Shown piece after piece: positions 17,701 to 26,040 of a stretch of DNA of 49,540 nucleotides. Source of the stretch: Actinomyces oris (lineage in GTDB: Bacteria; Actinomycetota; Actinomycetes; Actinomycetales; Actinomycetaceae); the NCBI RefSeq assembly GCF_001937445.1, contig NZ_MSKS01000021.1, forward strand, positions 815 to 50,354. Reading direction: 5' to 3'. Every line of letters starts with the position of its first letter. The first letter of the stretch is position 1. Below the pieces are notes generated by a model. It saw only the letters and a list, made by a program, of their open reading frames with translations, did not search any database and had not been told where the DNA came from. Both the position numbers and the translations under genes were made by a program.

Positions 17701-20700
17701 GCCGGCTCGGCCACGAACATCACCGTGCCGCTGGACGGCATCGATCCCGACGGCGACTCGGTGAGCCTCGTGGGCCTCAACCAGGCCCCGTCCCTGGGCT
17801 CGGTGGAGATCAACTCCTCGTGGCTGACCTACACACCCTCCGAGGGGGCCACCGGCACCGATACCTTCACCTACGTCGTCGAGGACCGCTTCGGGGCTCA
17901 GGCCACCGGCACGGTCCGGGTGGGGGTCGCCCCGGCCTCGCCGCTCAACGTGGCCCCCGTGGCCACCGACGACCTGGTCGTGGCCAAGCCCGGACGCACC
18001 GTGGCTGTGGACGTGCTGTCCAACGACCTGGACACCGACGGCGACAGCCTGTCCCTGGAGGGCGACCCGGTCTCCAGCGACCCCTCCCTGGGCGTGTCCA
18101 CCCGGGCCGGCCGCCTGGTGCTCGACCTGCCGAAGAAGGAGGGCAACTACTCGGTCGCCTACACCGTCTCCGACGGACGCGGCGGCACGGACACCGGCAC
18201 CGTCACCGTCCAGGTCTCAAGCAACGCCCCCCTGGCCAACCCGGTGGGCGTGGACGACTACGTCACCGTCGACCAGGTCGACGCCAACGGCCGGGTCACC
18301 GTCCCGGTCCTGGACAACGACAAGGACACCGACGGCTCGCCGTGGGACCTCAAGCTGTCCTCCTCCGACCCCGACGTCGAGGTGGGCAAGGACTCCCTGA
18401 GCCTGACGGTGGGTGAGACCCAGCGGCTCGTGCTCTACACGATCACCGACGCCGACGGGCTGACCGGTCACGCCGTCGTCGTCGTGCCAGCACGCTCGGC
18501 CCTGCGACCCCGTATCAACCCCTCGGCCGTTCCCGCCCGCGTCCTGTCGGACAAGACCACGGACATCAACCTGTCCTCCTACATCCTCACCCGTGAGGGC
18601 ACCAAGCCCGTCATCACGGACACCTCCTCCATCCACATGGCCAAAGGCACCAAGGACGCCAAGGCCGCCTCGGGCGGGTCGGCGCTGTCCTTCACCCCCG
18701 ACTCGGGCTTCACCGGGCAGACCTCGGTGACCTTCACCGTGGCCGACGGCACCGGCTCGGACGCCCTGAGCGCGACGCTCACGCTGCCGATCATCGTGGA
18801 GTCCTCGACGAACCGGCCGCCGACCTTCACCCCCACCGAGGTGACGGTCGCCCCCGGCGAGGGGGCCGTGACGGCCAACCTGGCCGCCATGACCACCGAC
18901 CCCGACCCGAGTGACAAGCTCTCCTTCCAGGCCGGTCCGGCCCCCGCGGGATTCGAGATCTCCCTGAGCGGCTCGACGCTGTCGGTCAAGGCCGCCGACA
19001 AGACCGCCGAGGGCACCACGGGCTCCATCCCGATCACGGTCTCCGACGGCGTCAACCCGCCGGTGAGCGCCTCCCTGCCCGTGCGGGTCAGCGCCTCCAA
19101 CAAGCCCCTCATGACCACGGCCCCGATCAACCTGGAGTCCCGCAACGGAGAGGCGGTCAGCACCGACGTGTCCAAGGCGGTGAGCAACCCCTTCCCGGAC
19201 AAGCCGATCACCCTGTCCGGCACCCCGACGATCACCTCCGGCCAGGGCGCGATCAGCGCCTCGGGCACAACCGTGACGATCACGCCCAACAGCGGGTTCC
19301 ACGGCACCATCACCGCGCAGTACAAGGTGCTGGACTCCACCGGCTCGGAGTCCCGGGCCGTCACCGGCACCATCACCGTGCAGGTCGGCGGGGTGGCGCC
19401 CGCAGCCCCCTCCGGGGTGAGCGTGACCCCCGTGGGCGCCGACTCGGCGCGCGTGTCCTGGACCGACGGCTCCGCCAACGGCTCCCCCATCACCGGCTAC
19501 AAGGTCAGTGTCAACGGCACCGAGCAGGCCTGCTCGACCTCGAGCTGCCTCATCAGCGGCCTGACGCCCGGTCAGAGCTACAGCATCCAGGTCGTGGCCA
19601 CCAACAAGTACGGCGACTCCGAGGCCGCGACGGTGTCCTATCAGCACAACGCCACCACCAAGACCCCGGCTGCGCCCACGCTGACGGCCGGCTCGGGCAA
19701 GCTCACCGCCACCTGGACCGAGGTGGACGACCCCTTCGGGGGCACGGCGACCTACGACGTGCGCCTGTCGGACGGCACCGTGCAGACGGGCATCTCCGGG
19801 GGCTCGGCCTCCTTCGACGTCGCCCCTGGACGCGCCTACACCGCTCAGGTGCGCGCCAGGTCCAGCCAGGGGACGGTCTCGGAGTGGTCCTCCGCGTCCA
19901 ACTCGGTGACGCCCTACGGCGAGCCCGGCACCCCCGGGACCCCCGTCATCACCTCCAACGGGGGCACGCTCACCGTCAGCTGGCAGGCCGCCAACGGCAA
20001 TGGCAGCCCCGTGAGCTACACGCTGCACTACTCCAACGGGCACACCAGCGACTCCAAGAACGTGGGAGGCTCCACCTCCACCACGGTCTCGGTCTCGCGC
20101 GGCACCTGGACCTTCTGGGTCGAGGCCGACAACGGTCACGGCTCCAAGACCTCGGGCCAGGCCAGTTACACCTACAAGCCGACCCCGCTGACGCCGTCGA
20201 CCCCCGCCGTCAAGGCCACTGGCAACAGCGGCGAGCTGTCCGTGAGCTCCTCGCCCCGGGCCGGCAACGGCTGGAGCGTGGGCGAGCTGACGGTGGAGTA
20301 CTCCGTCGACCAGGTCACCTGGACCAGCTCCTCGACCATCCGGGGACTGACCAACGGGCAGGCCTACACCGTCTACGCCCGCGCCAACGGCAGCGGCCAG
20401 TACTCCGACGTCGTCGCCTCCTCGCCGGTGGCGCCCTACGGCCCGCCGTCGGCTCCCTCGGTCAGCTGCGAGCTCACCGGTAAGAAGCAGAAGAAGGTCT
20501 CCTGCTCCTGGAGCCCCGGGGCCAACAACGGCGCGAGCGCCGAGTACGAGCAGACCGACGACGGTGGCAAGTCCGTGGAGAACGTCAAGATCGGTGACAC
20601 CTACGACGGCAAGCTCAAGCGCGGTGAGTCGCTCACCTGGTGCGTGCGGGCAAGGAACAACGCCGGCACCTCCGAGTGGGGCTGCGACACCGTCACCAGG

Positions 20701-21027
20701 CCGCCCAAGCACAGCGGCGACGATGACGATGACGACGATGACAAGAAGCAGCCCGTCGCAGTTGGCACGCAGCAGCAGTTCTCCGTGGACTACTCGCAGA
20801 CATGCCGCCCCTTCGGCCCTTGGGGCACCTGCTATCAGATGGTCTTCGACCTCACCGGCAACCCCAACAGCACCTTGTCCTGCGGCTACTGGTACTGGGA
20901 CACCTGGGACTGGCAGCCCGCCTGGAACGAGGAGGAGATCACTCTCGATAAGAACGGTTACGCCCGGCACAAGTTCCCTCACCGCACACCGAGATGGAAC
21001 CAGACCGTCACCTGCACCCAGAAGTAA
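14737..21027 (+). CDS. Giant membrane-anchored Ig/cadherin-like and FN3 repeat protein
   Basis: A 2096-residue envelope protein predicted to be type II: a Ser/Thr-rich cytoplasmic tail (1-107), one membrane segment (about 108-130), then about 1960 extracellular residues. Residues about 130-480 form a beta-propeller-like head ('DLHLNDGGVWV', 'GTGILHLPEGK'). About eleven repeats of 95-100 residues follow, with motifs like 'LANDTDPDGD' and 'LDNDTSPSGG' of Ca-binding cadherin-like/Big_9 domains. Five FN3-like domains (about 1555-1985), a run of eight Asp, and a C-terminal domain with four Cys complete it. The GTG overlaps the previous stop (GTGA). Homologous giants are known beside MoxR/DUF58/transglutaminase genes in Actinobacteria. 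Its molecular role is unknown; scaffold or adhesin is inferred. Its cytoplasmic tail is a plausible kinase substrate. Confidence 0.88.
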   Translation: MTTSRNDFETPDTPSSSIDSAAAASGAGDGGSNRSDSGTAQTESSAADRPGLLARAAGALRLRRRSRASRSDDVQDVGSGLTSGTTTSRLAATFRIPQSRAQRVRLRKRMSTLAAVVCVTALGTAAWLHEGVAQADLHLNDGGVWVTSTSKHLVARLNYPSREVDGAIRTSSSSFDVTQNAEDVLVPDSGDASVSSVDPAQVAFSGRTQLTKGVTIAQGGDRVMAVDKVQGTIRAAKTKEAGSLTAAAPVVTGMPDVVAAIGKDGAIHAVSATSKSLVSLETSDKGWKEATNTSLKLTAGTDLAITAVGDQPVVLERGTGILHLPEGKSVNLGTSGLVLQQPGPEADSVLVASRNELISVPMDGGKVTRTPSAKEGSAPEGVPAQPVRLGKCVYAAWSGSGQFVRSCSGLFGGGTDTAHDDKLASSSAPIFRVNRDAIVLNDLDTGSVWLPNEDLVLIDDWTDKTAQTDDNADQKDDSANTSDSQTPPERTEENHPPKAVDDSFGVRPGRSALLPVLANDTDPDGDVLTATPQDNGGSLKATKAQGGLALRMDIPDNASGSYSVPYTADDGRGMSDSAVATVDVHGWDVNGAPKQITTPTLTVAEKASGSLDVLGHWLDPDGDDLYLVSAQGDGLDTKVSNEGTVTVRELGAGTGTRDLTVTVSDGRETASGVVKVDVQPAQSAKPIANADHVRVVAGTKAVVSPLDNDTSPSGGTLRLAAVQEAPAGTSISVDQQAGVFTFSTEANAQAQTYYLTYDVMDGANTAQGIVRVDVTPKADATVPPEAENDTALLRNGGSTTIAPLNNDFDPSGGILVLQSVKTPPDSGVTVTVVDHSLLQISAASTVPANLTVEYTVTNGTSSATGKVSIVPVTQSQPQPPVVTNDTAVVRAGDVVTVPVLDNDSSPAGLNLSVDSQVGLVGDELGTAWVSENTVRFRAGNQPGRTSYAYTAKDDQGQTASGILTVEVRAQDAEHNSAPSPRNLEARTLAGSATNITVPLDGIDPDGDSVSLVGLNQAPSLGSVEINSSWLTYTPSEGATGTDTFTYVVEDRFGAQATGTVRVGVAPASPLNVAPVATDDLVVAKPGRTVAVDVLSNDLDTDGDSLSLEGDPVSSDPSLGVSTRAGRLVLDLPKKEGNYSVAYTVSDGRGGTDTGTVTVQVSSNAPLANPVGVDDYVTVDQVDANGRVTVPVLDNDKDTDGSPWDLKLSSSDPDVEVGKDSLSLTVGETQRLVLYTITDADGLTGHAVVVVPARSALRPRINPSAVPARVLSDKTTDINLSSYILTREGTKPVITDTSSIHMAKGTKDAKAASGGSALSFTPDSGFTGQTSVTFTVADGTGSDALSATLTLPIIVESSTNRPPTFTPTEVTVAPGEGAVTANLAAMTTDPDPSDKLSFQAGPAPAGFEISLSGSTLSVKAADKTAEGTTGSIPITVSDGVNPPVSASLPVRVSASNKPLMTTAPINLESRNGEAVSTDVSKAVSNPFPDKPITLSGTPTITSGQGAISASGTTVTITPNSGFHGTITAQYKVLDSTGSESRAVTGTITVQVGGVAPAAPSGVSVTPVGADSARVSWTDGSANGSPITGYKVSVNGTEQACSTSSCLISGLTPGQSYSIQVVATNKYGDSEAATVSYQHNATTKTPAAPTLTAGSGKLTATWTEVDDPFGGTATYDVRLSDGTVQTGISGGSASFDVAPGRAYTAQVRARSSQGTVSEWSSASNSVTPYGEPGTPGTPVITSNGGTLTVSWQAANGNGSPVSYTLHYSNGHTSDSKNVGGSTSTTVSVSRGTWTFWVEADNGHGSKTSGQASYTYKPTPLTPSTPAVKATGNSGELSVSSSPRAGNGWSVGELTVEYSVDQVTWTSSSTIRGLTNGQAYTVYARANGSGQYSDVVASSPVAPYGPPSAPSVSCELTGKKQKKVSCSWSPGANNGASAEYEQTDDGGKSVENVKIGDTYDGKLKRGESLTWCVRARNNAGTSEWGCDTVTRPPKHSGDDDDDDDDKKQPVAVGTQQQFSVDYSQTCRPFGPWGTCYQMVFDLTGNPNSTLSCGYWYWDTWDWQPAWNEEEITLDKNGYARHKFPHRTPRWNQTVTCTQK
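16216..19398 (+). repeat. Tandem cadherin/Ig-like coding repeats
   Basis: About eleven degenerate units of roughly 285-300 bases. Units begin near 16216, 16513, 16786, 17080, 17365, 17660, 17948, 18235, 18500, 18808 and 19100. Most have an Asn/Asp-rich turn such as NDTDPDGD or NDLDTDGD. Diverged sequence shows these are old repeats, not recent amplification. Confidence 0.7.
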
Positions 21028-21107
21028 CCGGGTCATTAACCAGATCGATGCCCGGAACGCAACAAGTCACACACTCACCTCTCTCCACTCGAAGGATCAT
21101 TGATTCC

Positions 21108-22073
21108 ATGCCGATGACTCCCGAGAACGCGACATGGTTCGCTGACGCCTTCTCCACCATTGTCAACAACGTCGGTCAGGCGCTGCTCGACAAGGAAGAC
21201 GTGATCAAGCTGGCCCTGACCACCATGCTCTCCGAAGGCCACCTTCTGCTCGAAGACGCCCCCGGCACCGGCAAGACCGCCCTGGCCCGGGCCCTGGCGG
21301 CCTCGGTGCAGGGGACGCACTCGCGCATCCAGTTCACCCCCGACCTGCTGCCCAGCGACATCACGGGCGTGACGATCTACGACCAGAAGACCGGCACGTG
21401 GGACTTCCACGCCGGCCCAATCTTCTCCTCCATCGTCCTGGCCGACGAGATCAACCGGGCCAGCCCCAAGACCCAGTCGGCCCTCCTGGAGGTCATGGAG
21501 GAGTCCCAGGTGACGGTCGACGGTGTGCGCCACACGACCGAGCGACCCTTCATGGTCATCGCCACCCAGAACCCCATCGAGCAGGCCGGCACCTACCGCC
21601 TGCCCGAGGCCCAGCTCGACCGCTTCCTGATGAAGACCTCCGTGGGCTACCCCAACCGGGAGGCGCTCACCCGGATCCTGTCGAGCTCGGCCCACCCGGA
21701 CCGTTCCAAGAGCCTGTCCGCGGTCGTGGCCTCCTCCGTGGTGGCCTCCATGGCCGACCTCGCCGCGGAGAACCACATCGAGAACTCGGTGCTGGACTAC
21801 ATCGGGGCGCTGGTGGAGGCCACTCGCGCAGCCGACGAGACCCGCATGGGCGTGTCCACCCGTGGCGCCATCGGCATGGCACGGGCCGCCCGGGTGTGGG
21901 CCGCCTCCCAGGGGCGCAGCTACGTCCTGCCCGACGACGTCAAGGACCTCGCCGAGGTCGTGTGGGCCCACCGCCTGGTCATGGACCCCGACGCCGAGTT
22001 CACCGGTGCCACCGCCTCCGGCGTCATCACCGCCGCCCTGGCCCAGGTCCCCGCCCCCACGACCCGCGACTGA
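21108..22073 (+). CDS. MoxR-family AAA+ ATPase
   Basis: A cytoplasmic AAA+ ATPase of 321 residues, thought to act as a chaperone or remodelling factor for partner DUF58/VWA proteins. Walker A is 'APGTGKTA' at residues 51-58, Walker B 'IVLADEINR' around 109-117, sensor 1 'VIATQNPIE', then 'GTYRLPEAQLDRF', the MoxR signature, and the sensor-2 region 'GVSTRGAIGMARAARVWA'. The ATG at 21108 follows AAGGA at a long 11-base distance; a second ATG at 21114 is possible. The 80-base gap in front is the largest in the 12.8-29.2 kb chain, so a secondary promoter there is possible. The DUF58 gene starts five bases after its stop. Confidence 0.93.
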   Translation: MPMTPENATWFADAFSTIVNNVGQALLDKEDVIKLALTTMLSEGHLLLEDAPGTGKTALARALAASVQGTHSRIQFTPDLLPSDITGVTIYDQKTGTWDFHAGPIFSSIVLADEINRASPKTQSALLEVMEESQVTVDGVRHTTERPFMVIATQNPIEQAGTYRLPEAQLDRFLMKTSVGYPNREALTRILSSSAHPDRSKSLSAVVASSVVASMADLAAENHIENSVLDYIGALVEATRAADETRMGVSTRGAIGMARAARVWAASQGRSYVLPDDVKDLAEVVWAHRLVMDPDAEFTGATASGVITAALAQVPAPTTRD

Positions 22074-22078
22074 GCCGC

Positions 22079-23458
22079 ATGACGCCTCAGACGACGTCGC
22101 AGAAACCTGCCCGCCAGGCCCGTCCGGGCGCGGCGGGCGGGTCCGGCGCATCCCCTTCTTCCGCTGCGGCCCCCACGTCCTCGAGTGCGCCGGCGTCCGC
22201 GCAGTCCGCGCCATCGGCCGCGTCGTCGACCTCCGCGAGCGAGGCCCTGAGCGCCAGGCCCTCTCAGTCCCGGCTGACCGCACTGGCCGCGGCGGCGCTG
22301 CGGCCGCTGCGCTGGCTGATGCACACCGTGACCCCGATCGGATGGGGCAGCCTGGTGCTGCTGGCGGCCTGCGGACTGACCGGGGCCGTCATGGGGTGGC
22401 AGGAGGCGTGGAGCGCCGCGGCCGCCGTCGGCATCGTCGCGGTGAGCGCCTGGCTGTGGCTCATCCCCCGCCGCGGCTACTCGGTCAACCACAACCTGCT
22501 CGAGCCCCGCGTCACCGTGGGCGACCACGCCCTCATCCGCCTGACCGTCACCAACCCCCGCACCCGGCCACTGCTGCCCTCGCGCATGGAGATGCCGGTG
22601 GGGCCGGGGCGCGCCGTCTTCGTCGTGCCGACCCTGACCCCCGGAGCCGTCCACGAGCGCGGATTCGTCCTGCCCACGCAGCGTCGCGGCATCGTCACCG
22701 TCGGTCCGGTCCTGGCGGTCCAGCGCGATCCGGTGGGGCTGCTCCAGCGCGAGCGCTCCCTGAGCACCCCGCAGCACATCCACATCCACCCGCGTACCGT
22801 GCGCCTGGGCACGGTCCTGCACGGCGTCCTGCGGGACATCGAGGGCGCCGTCACCCAGGACCTGTCCAGCTCCGACGTCGCCTTCCACGCCCTGCGCGAG
22901 TATGTCCCCGGCGATGACCGGCGCAACGTCCACTGGCGCACCACGGCCCGCACCGGCCGTCTCATGGTGCGTCAGTTCGAGGAGACCCGCCGCTCCAGCC
23001 TGCTCGTCCTGCTGTCCACCCGCCAGGACGACTACGCCGGCGAGGAGGACTTCGAGACCGCGGTGTCCATCGCCTGTTCACTGGCCATGGACGCGATCCA
23101 GGACGGGCGCGAGGTCCGCTTCATCACCCAGATCGGGGCCCTGCCCACCTCCTCCGCCCTGCGGATGCTGGACACGTCCTGCCTGTTGAGCACCGGTGAG
23201 GACGACTTCGGCTGCGACCTCCTGGTGCGACACGCCTGTACGGCGCACCCCGATGCCTCTATCGTCGTCCTTGTCACCGGTCAGCAGGTCGACCGCGCCG
23301 TGCTGGCCCGGGCTCGCGGCTTCGCCCCGCTGCCCATGGTGACCGTTGCTCTGCGCACGGGCCAGCACGGTCTGTCGCGCCACCACGCCGGAACAATGCC
23401 GGTCGTGGACATGGACCGTCTTGAGCAGCTTCCCACCGCCCTGAGGCGAGCACTATGA
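22079..23458 (+). CDS. DUF58 domain membrane protein
   Basis: A 459-residue partner of the MoxR ATPase. The ATG at 22079 lies five bases after the MoxR stop. It has only a weak Shine-Dalgarno site, so coupling is likely. Residues 1-75 are Ser/Ala/Pro-rich and presumably cytoplasmic. Two membrane helices follow (about 82-125, 'WGSLVLLAACGLTGAVMGW'). The DUF58 core carries 'YVPGDDRRNVHWRTTARTG' (about 275-293), the family hallmark, and a VWA-like fold after it ('SSLLVLLSTRQDD'). MoxR-DUF58 pairs are widespread, usually membrane- or envelope-linked and with no assigned enzyme activity. Its stop overlaps the next ATG by four bases. Confidence 0.92.
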   Translation: MTPQTTSQKPARQARPGAAGGSGASPSSAAAPTSSSAPASAQSAPSAASSTSASEALSARPSQSRLTALAAAALRPLRWLMHTVTPIGWGSLVLLAACGLTGAVMGWQEAWSAAAAVGIVAVSAWLWLIPRRGYSVNHNLLEPRVTVGDHALIRLTVTNPRTRPLLPSRMEMPVGPGRAVFVVPTLTPGAVHERGFVLPTQRRGIVTVGPVLAVQRDPVGLLQRERSLSTPQHIHIHPRTVRLGTVLHGVLRDIEGAVTQDLSSSDVAFHALREYVPGDDRRNVHWRTTARTGRLMVRQFEETRRSSLLVLLSTRQDDYAGEEDFETAVSIACSLAMDAIQDGREVRFITQIGALPTSSALRMLDTSCLLSTGEDDFGCDLLVRHACTAHPDASIVVLVTGQQVDRAVLARARGFAPLPMVTVALRTGQHGLSRHHAGTMPVVDMDRLEQLPTALRRAL

Positions 23459-26040
23459 CCCCCTCGACGACCCTCACCACCGCGTCCCCCCGCACCGCGG
23501 GCTCCCCGACCTCGGGCGCCTCGCCGGCCGGGGCGTCCTCTCCGGCCGACGCCCCCTCGCAGGTCACCGCCGCGCCCTTAGGCGGCTCGGGCGAGTCGCC
23601 CTCCTCGTGGTCGACGGCGACGTCGTCGCGCACGCGCAGCCTCTCCAGCAACGAGACGACTCGTCAGGCCCGCTCCATCACCGGCGCAGGCCCACTCCTG
23701 TCGCGCCCCTCCCGGCCGGCGCTCTCCGCCCGACGCTTCCTGCCTCCCCGGCGCGGCGCCAAGCCGCCCACGCCTGCGGCCGCCGCCCTCGAGCTGGTCC
23801 TCATGGCCGGGATCCTCGCCATCGGAGCGGTCCCCTTCCTGCCGGTCTTCGCCTCCGTGGTCGGTTGCCTGGCCGTCGGCTACGGCGCGCTCATCGGCGC
23901 CCTGACCTCACTGATCTGCTCACGCCTGCGCCTGTCGGTGCTGCCGAGCATGGCGGCCCTGGCGCTGGTCCACGTCCTGGTGGCCCCGTGGCTGCTGACC
24001 GACGTCGGCTCCGGGACGGCGGCGATCAAGACCGTGCTGGGCTCCACGATCACCGTGTGGCGCGACGCCCTGACCGTGCCGATGCCGCTGAGCTCCTTCA
24101 GCGGCATGACGGTGCTGCCCTGGATGACCGGGCTGGTGGTCTCGGCGCTGGCGACCCGCCTCATCCTGGCGGGCCGCGAGGTCCTGGCCGGCCTGACTCT
24201 GGCCTGCCTGCCCGCCGTCGGCATCGGCTGGGGTGGGCAGGAGACCGTGCGCCCCACCGTGCTGGGCGTCCTGTTCGTCGTCGGGATCCTGGCGCTGTGG
24301 ACCTGCGGCTCCCTTCGTCAGCGGCGCAGCCACGTCGTCGAGGCCCTGGACCTGAGCTCCTTCTCGACGACCTCGGGCGCCACGAGCGCCCGCTCCACCG
24401 GGGACCTGGGTCGGGCGGCCCTGCGCGGAACGGTCATCGCCGCTGTGCTGCTGCTGGTCACCTCCCTGGCCGCCATGGTCCTCGCCCCCGCCGCCCCCAC
24501 CTCCCGGACGGTGGTGCGCGACCTGTTCCAGCCGCCGCTGGACGTGACCGAGTACGCCAGCCCGCTGTCCCTGGTACGCACCCTGGAGACGGACAAGGCC
24601 CACACCCGACTCATGAAGCCCGTCAACCTGCCCTCGGGGGGACGCATCCGCATCGCCGCCCTGGACTCCTACGACGGCCTGTCGGCCCACATCGGTCAGA
24701 ACGAGAACGGGCAGTCGCGCTTCGAGCGCATCGGTGACAAGACCCAGCTGACGGCCAACCGGCTCGACGGGCGCAAGCAGACCTCCTCCCTGACCATCGA
24801 GGACTACAGCTTCCCCTGGGTGCCCACCATGCCCGAGACGATCCGCATCGAGTCCTCCGGGCCGCGTCAGTCCGCCCTGCGCGAGGGCATGTACTACGAC
24901 AAGTTCTCCTCCACCGGGATCGCCACCAGCGGCCTGGCCTCGGGCGATGTCCTCACCGAGCGGGTCGCCCCCTACACCGCGCCCTCCGAGGCCGCCCTCA
25001 ACAAGGCCGCGCTGGCGCAGACCTCACTGGGACCGGTCGAGCAGGTACCGCCGTCGGTGACCGCCCTGGCCAAGGAGATCGTCGGGGCCGAGTCCAACCC
25101 CATCGCTCAGATCCGGGCGCTCCAGCAGCGCCTGCGCACGAGCTACTACTCCGACGGCACCAAGAGCCCCTCCCAGCCCGGGCACGGGGCCGCCCGCATC
25201 GCCTCCATGGTGGAGGCCGACTCCCCCATCGGCGACGACGAGCAGTACTCGGTGCTCATGATGCTCATGTGCCGCTCGCTCAACATCCCGGCCCGCGTCG
25301 TCATGGGCTTCGACCCGGCCACCGACGGCGACGCCAAGACCGTCACCGGTGAGGACGTCAAGGCCTGGGTGGAGATCCCCTTCGAAGGGCTGGGCTGGGT
25401 GTCCTTCGACGTCACGCCGGACCGCAACCAGGTTCCCCAGCAGCAGACCACCCAGAAGGTCTCCAACCCCGAGCCCAACGTCCTCCAGCCCCCGCTGCCC
25501 AATGAGGACCCCGCCCAGCTGCCCCCCAACTACGAGGACCCGCAGCGCGACGACCCCCAGGACAAGGACAAGGGCGGCCTGCCGACCGCGGTCATCGCCG
25601 TCGGCGGCTCCATCCTGGCGATCGCGATGATCGTGGGCTCGGTCCTGGGGTGGAAGGCCTGGCGGCGCAGTCGCCGGCGCGCACGCACCGGCGTCGGTAA
25701 GGCCCTGGGGGCCTGGGAGGAGATCCTCGACCGGGCCCGTGACCTGGGGCGCTTCCCGGGGTGGGGAGCCACTCGGCGGGAGGCGGCCGCTCAGCTGGCC
25801 CCTCACTTCCCGCAGGTCGATCTGCCTCGATTCGCCGGAGCAGTTGACTCCCAGGTCTTCAGCTCCGGGGAGCCGCCATCGTACGCTCTAGGGGAGTTGT
25901 GGGAATCCTCAGATGCGATCGTCCGCTGCATGGGGGCGGAACGCTCGCGCCTGGGGCGGGTATGGGCCCGTTTGTCCCCGCGCTCCCTCGTCCATCCCGC
26001 CGGCAGGCGGTCACGTCCCCCCAGGAGGTTGCGGTCATGA
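23455..26040 (+). CDS. TgpA-like transglutaminase-fold membrane protein, catalytic residues replaced
   Basis: An 861-residue membrane protein of the TgpA/DUF3488 type. The ATG overlaps the DUF58 stop (ATGA). A Ser/Thr-rich cytoplasmic N-terminus (1-105) precedes about seven membrane helices (about 110-350). An extracellular region with the transglutaminase core spans about 540-660, a further helix lies at about 709-730, and a cytoplasmic basic/helical tail follows. The fold is recognisable ('LMCRSLNIPARVVMGF', 'AWVEIPFEGLGWVSFDVTP'). Where the family has the catalytic Cys (G-D-C-E-Q-[FY]) this protein has Asp595 (GDDEQY), and where it has His (HAWVE) it has Lys636. Only Asp652 of the triad remains, so a non-enzymatic binding or structural role is likely. 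Confidence 0.9.
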   Translation: MTPSTTLTTASPRTAGSPTSGASPAGASSPADAPSQVTAAPLGGSGESPSSWSTATSSRTRSLSSNETTRQARSITGAGPLLSRPSRPALSARRFLPPRRGAKPPTPAAAALELVLMAGILAIGAVPFLPVFASVVGCLAVGYGALIGALTSLICSRLRLSVLPSMAALALVHVLVAPWLLTDVGSGTAAIKTVLGSTITVWRDALTVPMPLSSFSGMTVLPWMTGLVVSALATRLILAGREVLAGLTLACLPAVGIGWGGQETVRPTVLGVLFVVGILALWTCGSLRQRRSHVVEALDLSSFSTTSGATSARSTGDLGRAALRGTVIAAVLLLVTSLAAMVLAPAAPTSRTVVRDLFQPPLDVTEYASPLSLVRTLETDKAHTRLMKPVNLPSGGRIRIAALDSYDGLSAHIGQNENGQSRFERIGDKTQLTANRLDGRKQTSSLTIEDYSFPWVPTMPETIRIESSGPRQSALREGMYYDKFSSTGIATSGLASGDVLTERVAPYTAPSEAALNKAALAQTSLGPVEQVPPSVTALAKEIVGAESNPIAQIRALQQRLRTSYYSDGTKSPSQPGHGAARIASMVEADSPIGDDEQYSVLMMLMCRSLNIPARVVMGFDPATDGDAKTVTGEDVKAWVEIPFEGLGWVSFDVTPDRNQVPQQQTTQKVSNPEPNVLQPPLPNEDPAQLPPNYEDPQRDDPQDKDKGGLPTAVIAVGGSILAIAMIVGSVLGWKAWRRSRRRARTGVGKALGAWEEILDRARDLGRFPGWGATRREAAAQLAPHFPQVDLPRFAGAVDSQVFSSGEPPSYALGELWESSDAIVRCMGAERSRLGRVWARLSPRSLVHPAGRRSRPPRRLRS

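Noticed and set aside
20719-20742. Asp-codon run (D8) as a phase-variable microsatellite
   Set aside because: The codons alternate GAC/GAT irregularly, and slippage would be by in-frame triplets, so on/off switching is unlikely.
14746-21036. Long minus-strand open frames (about 970 and 939 codons) opposite the giant repeat protein
   Set aside because: Antisense shadows of a GC-rich gene: Gly/Val/Asp/His-rich translation, no ribosome site or family motif.
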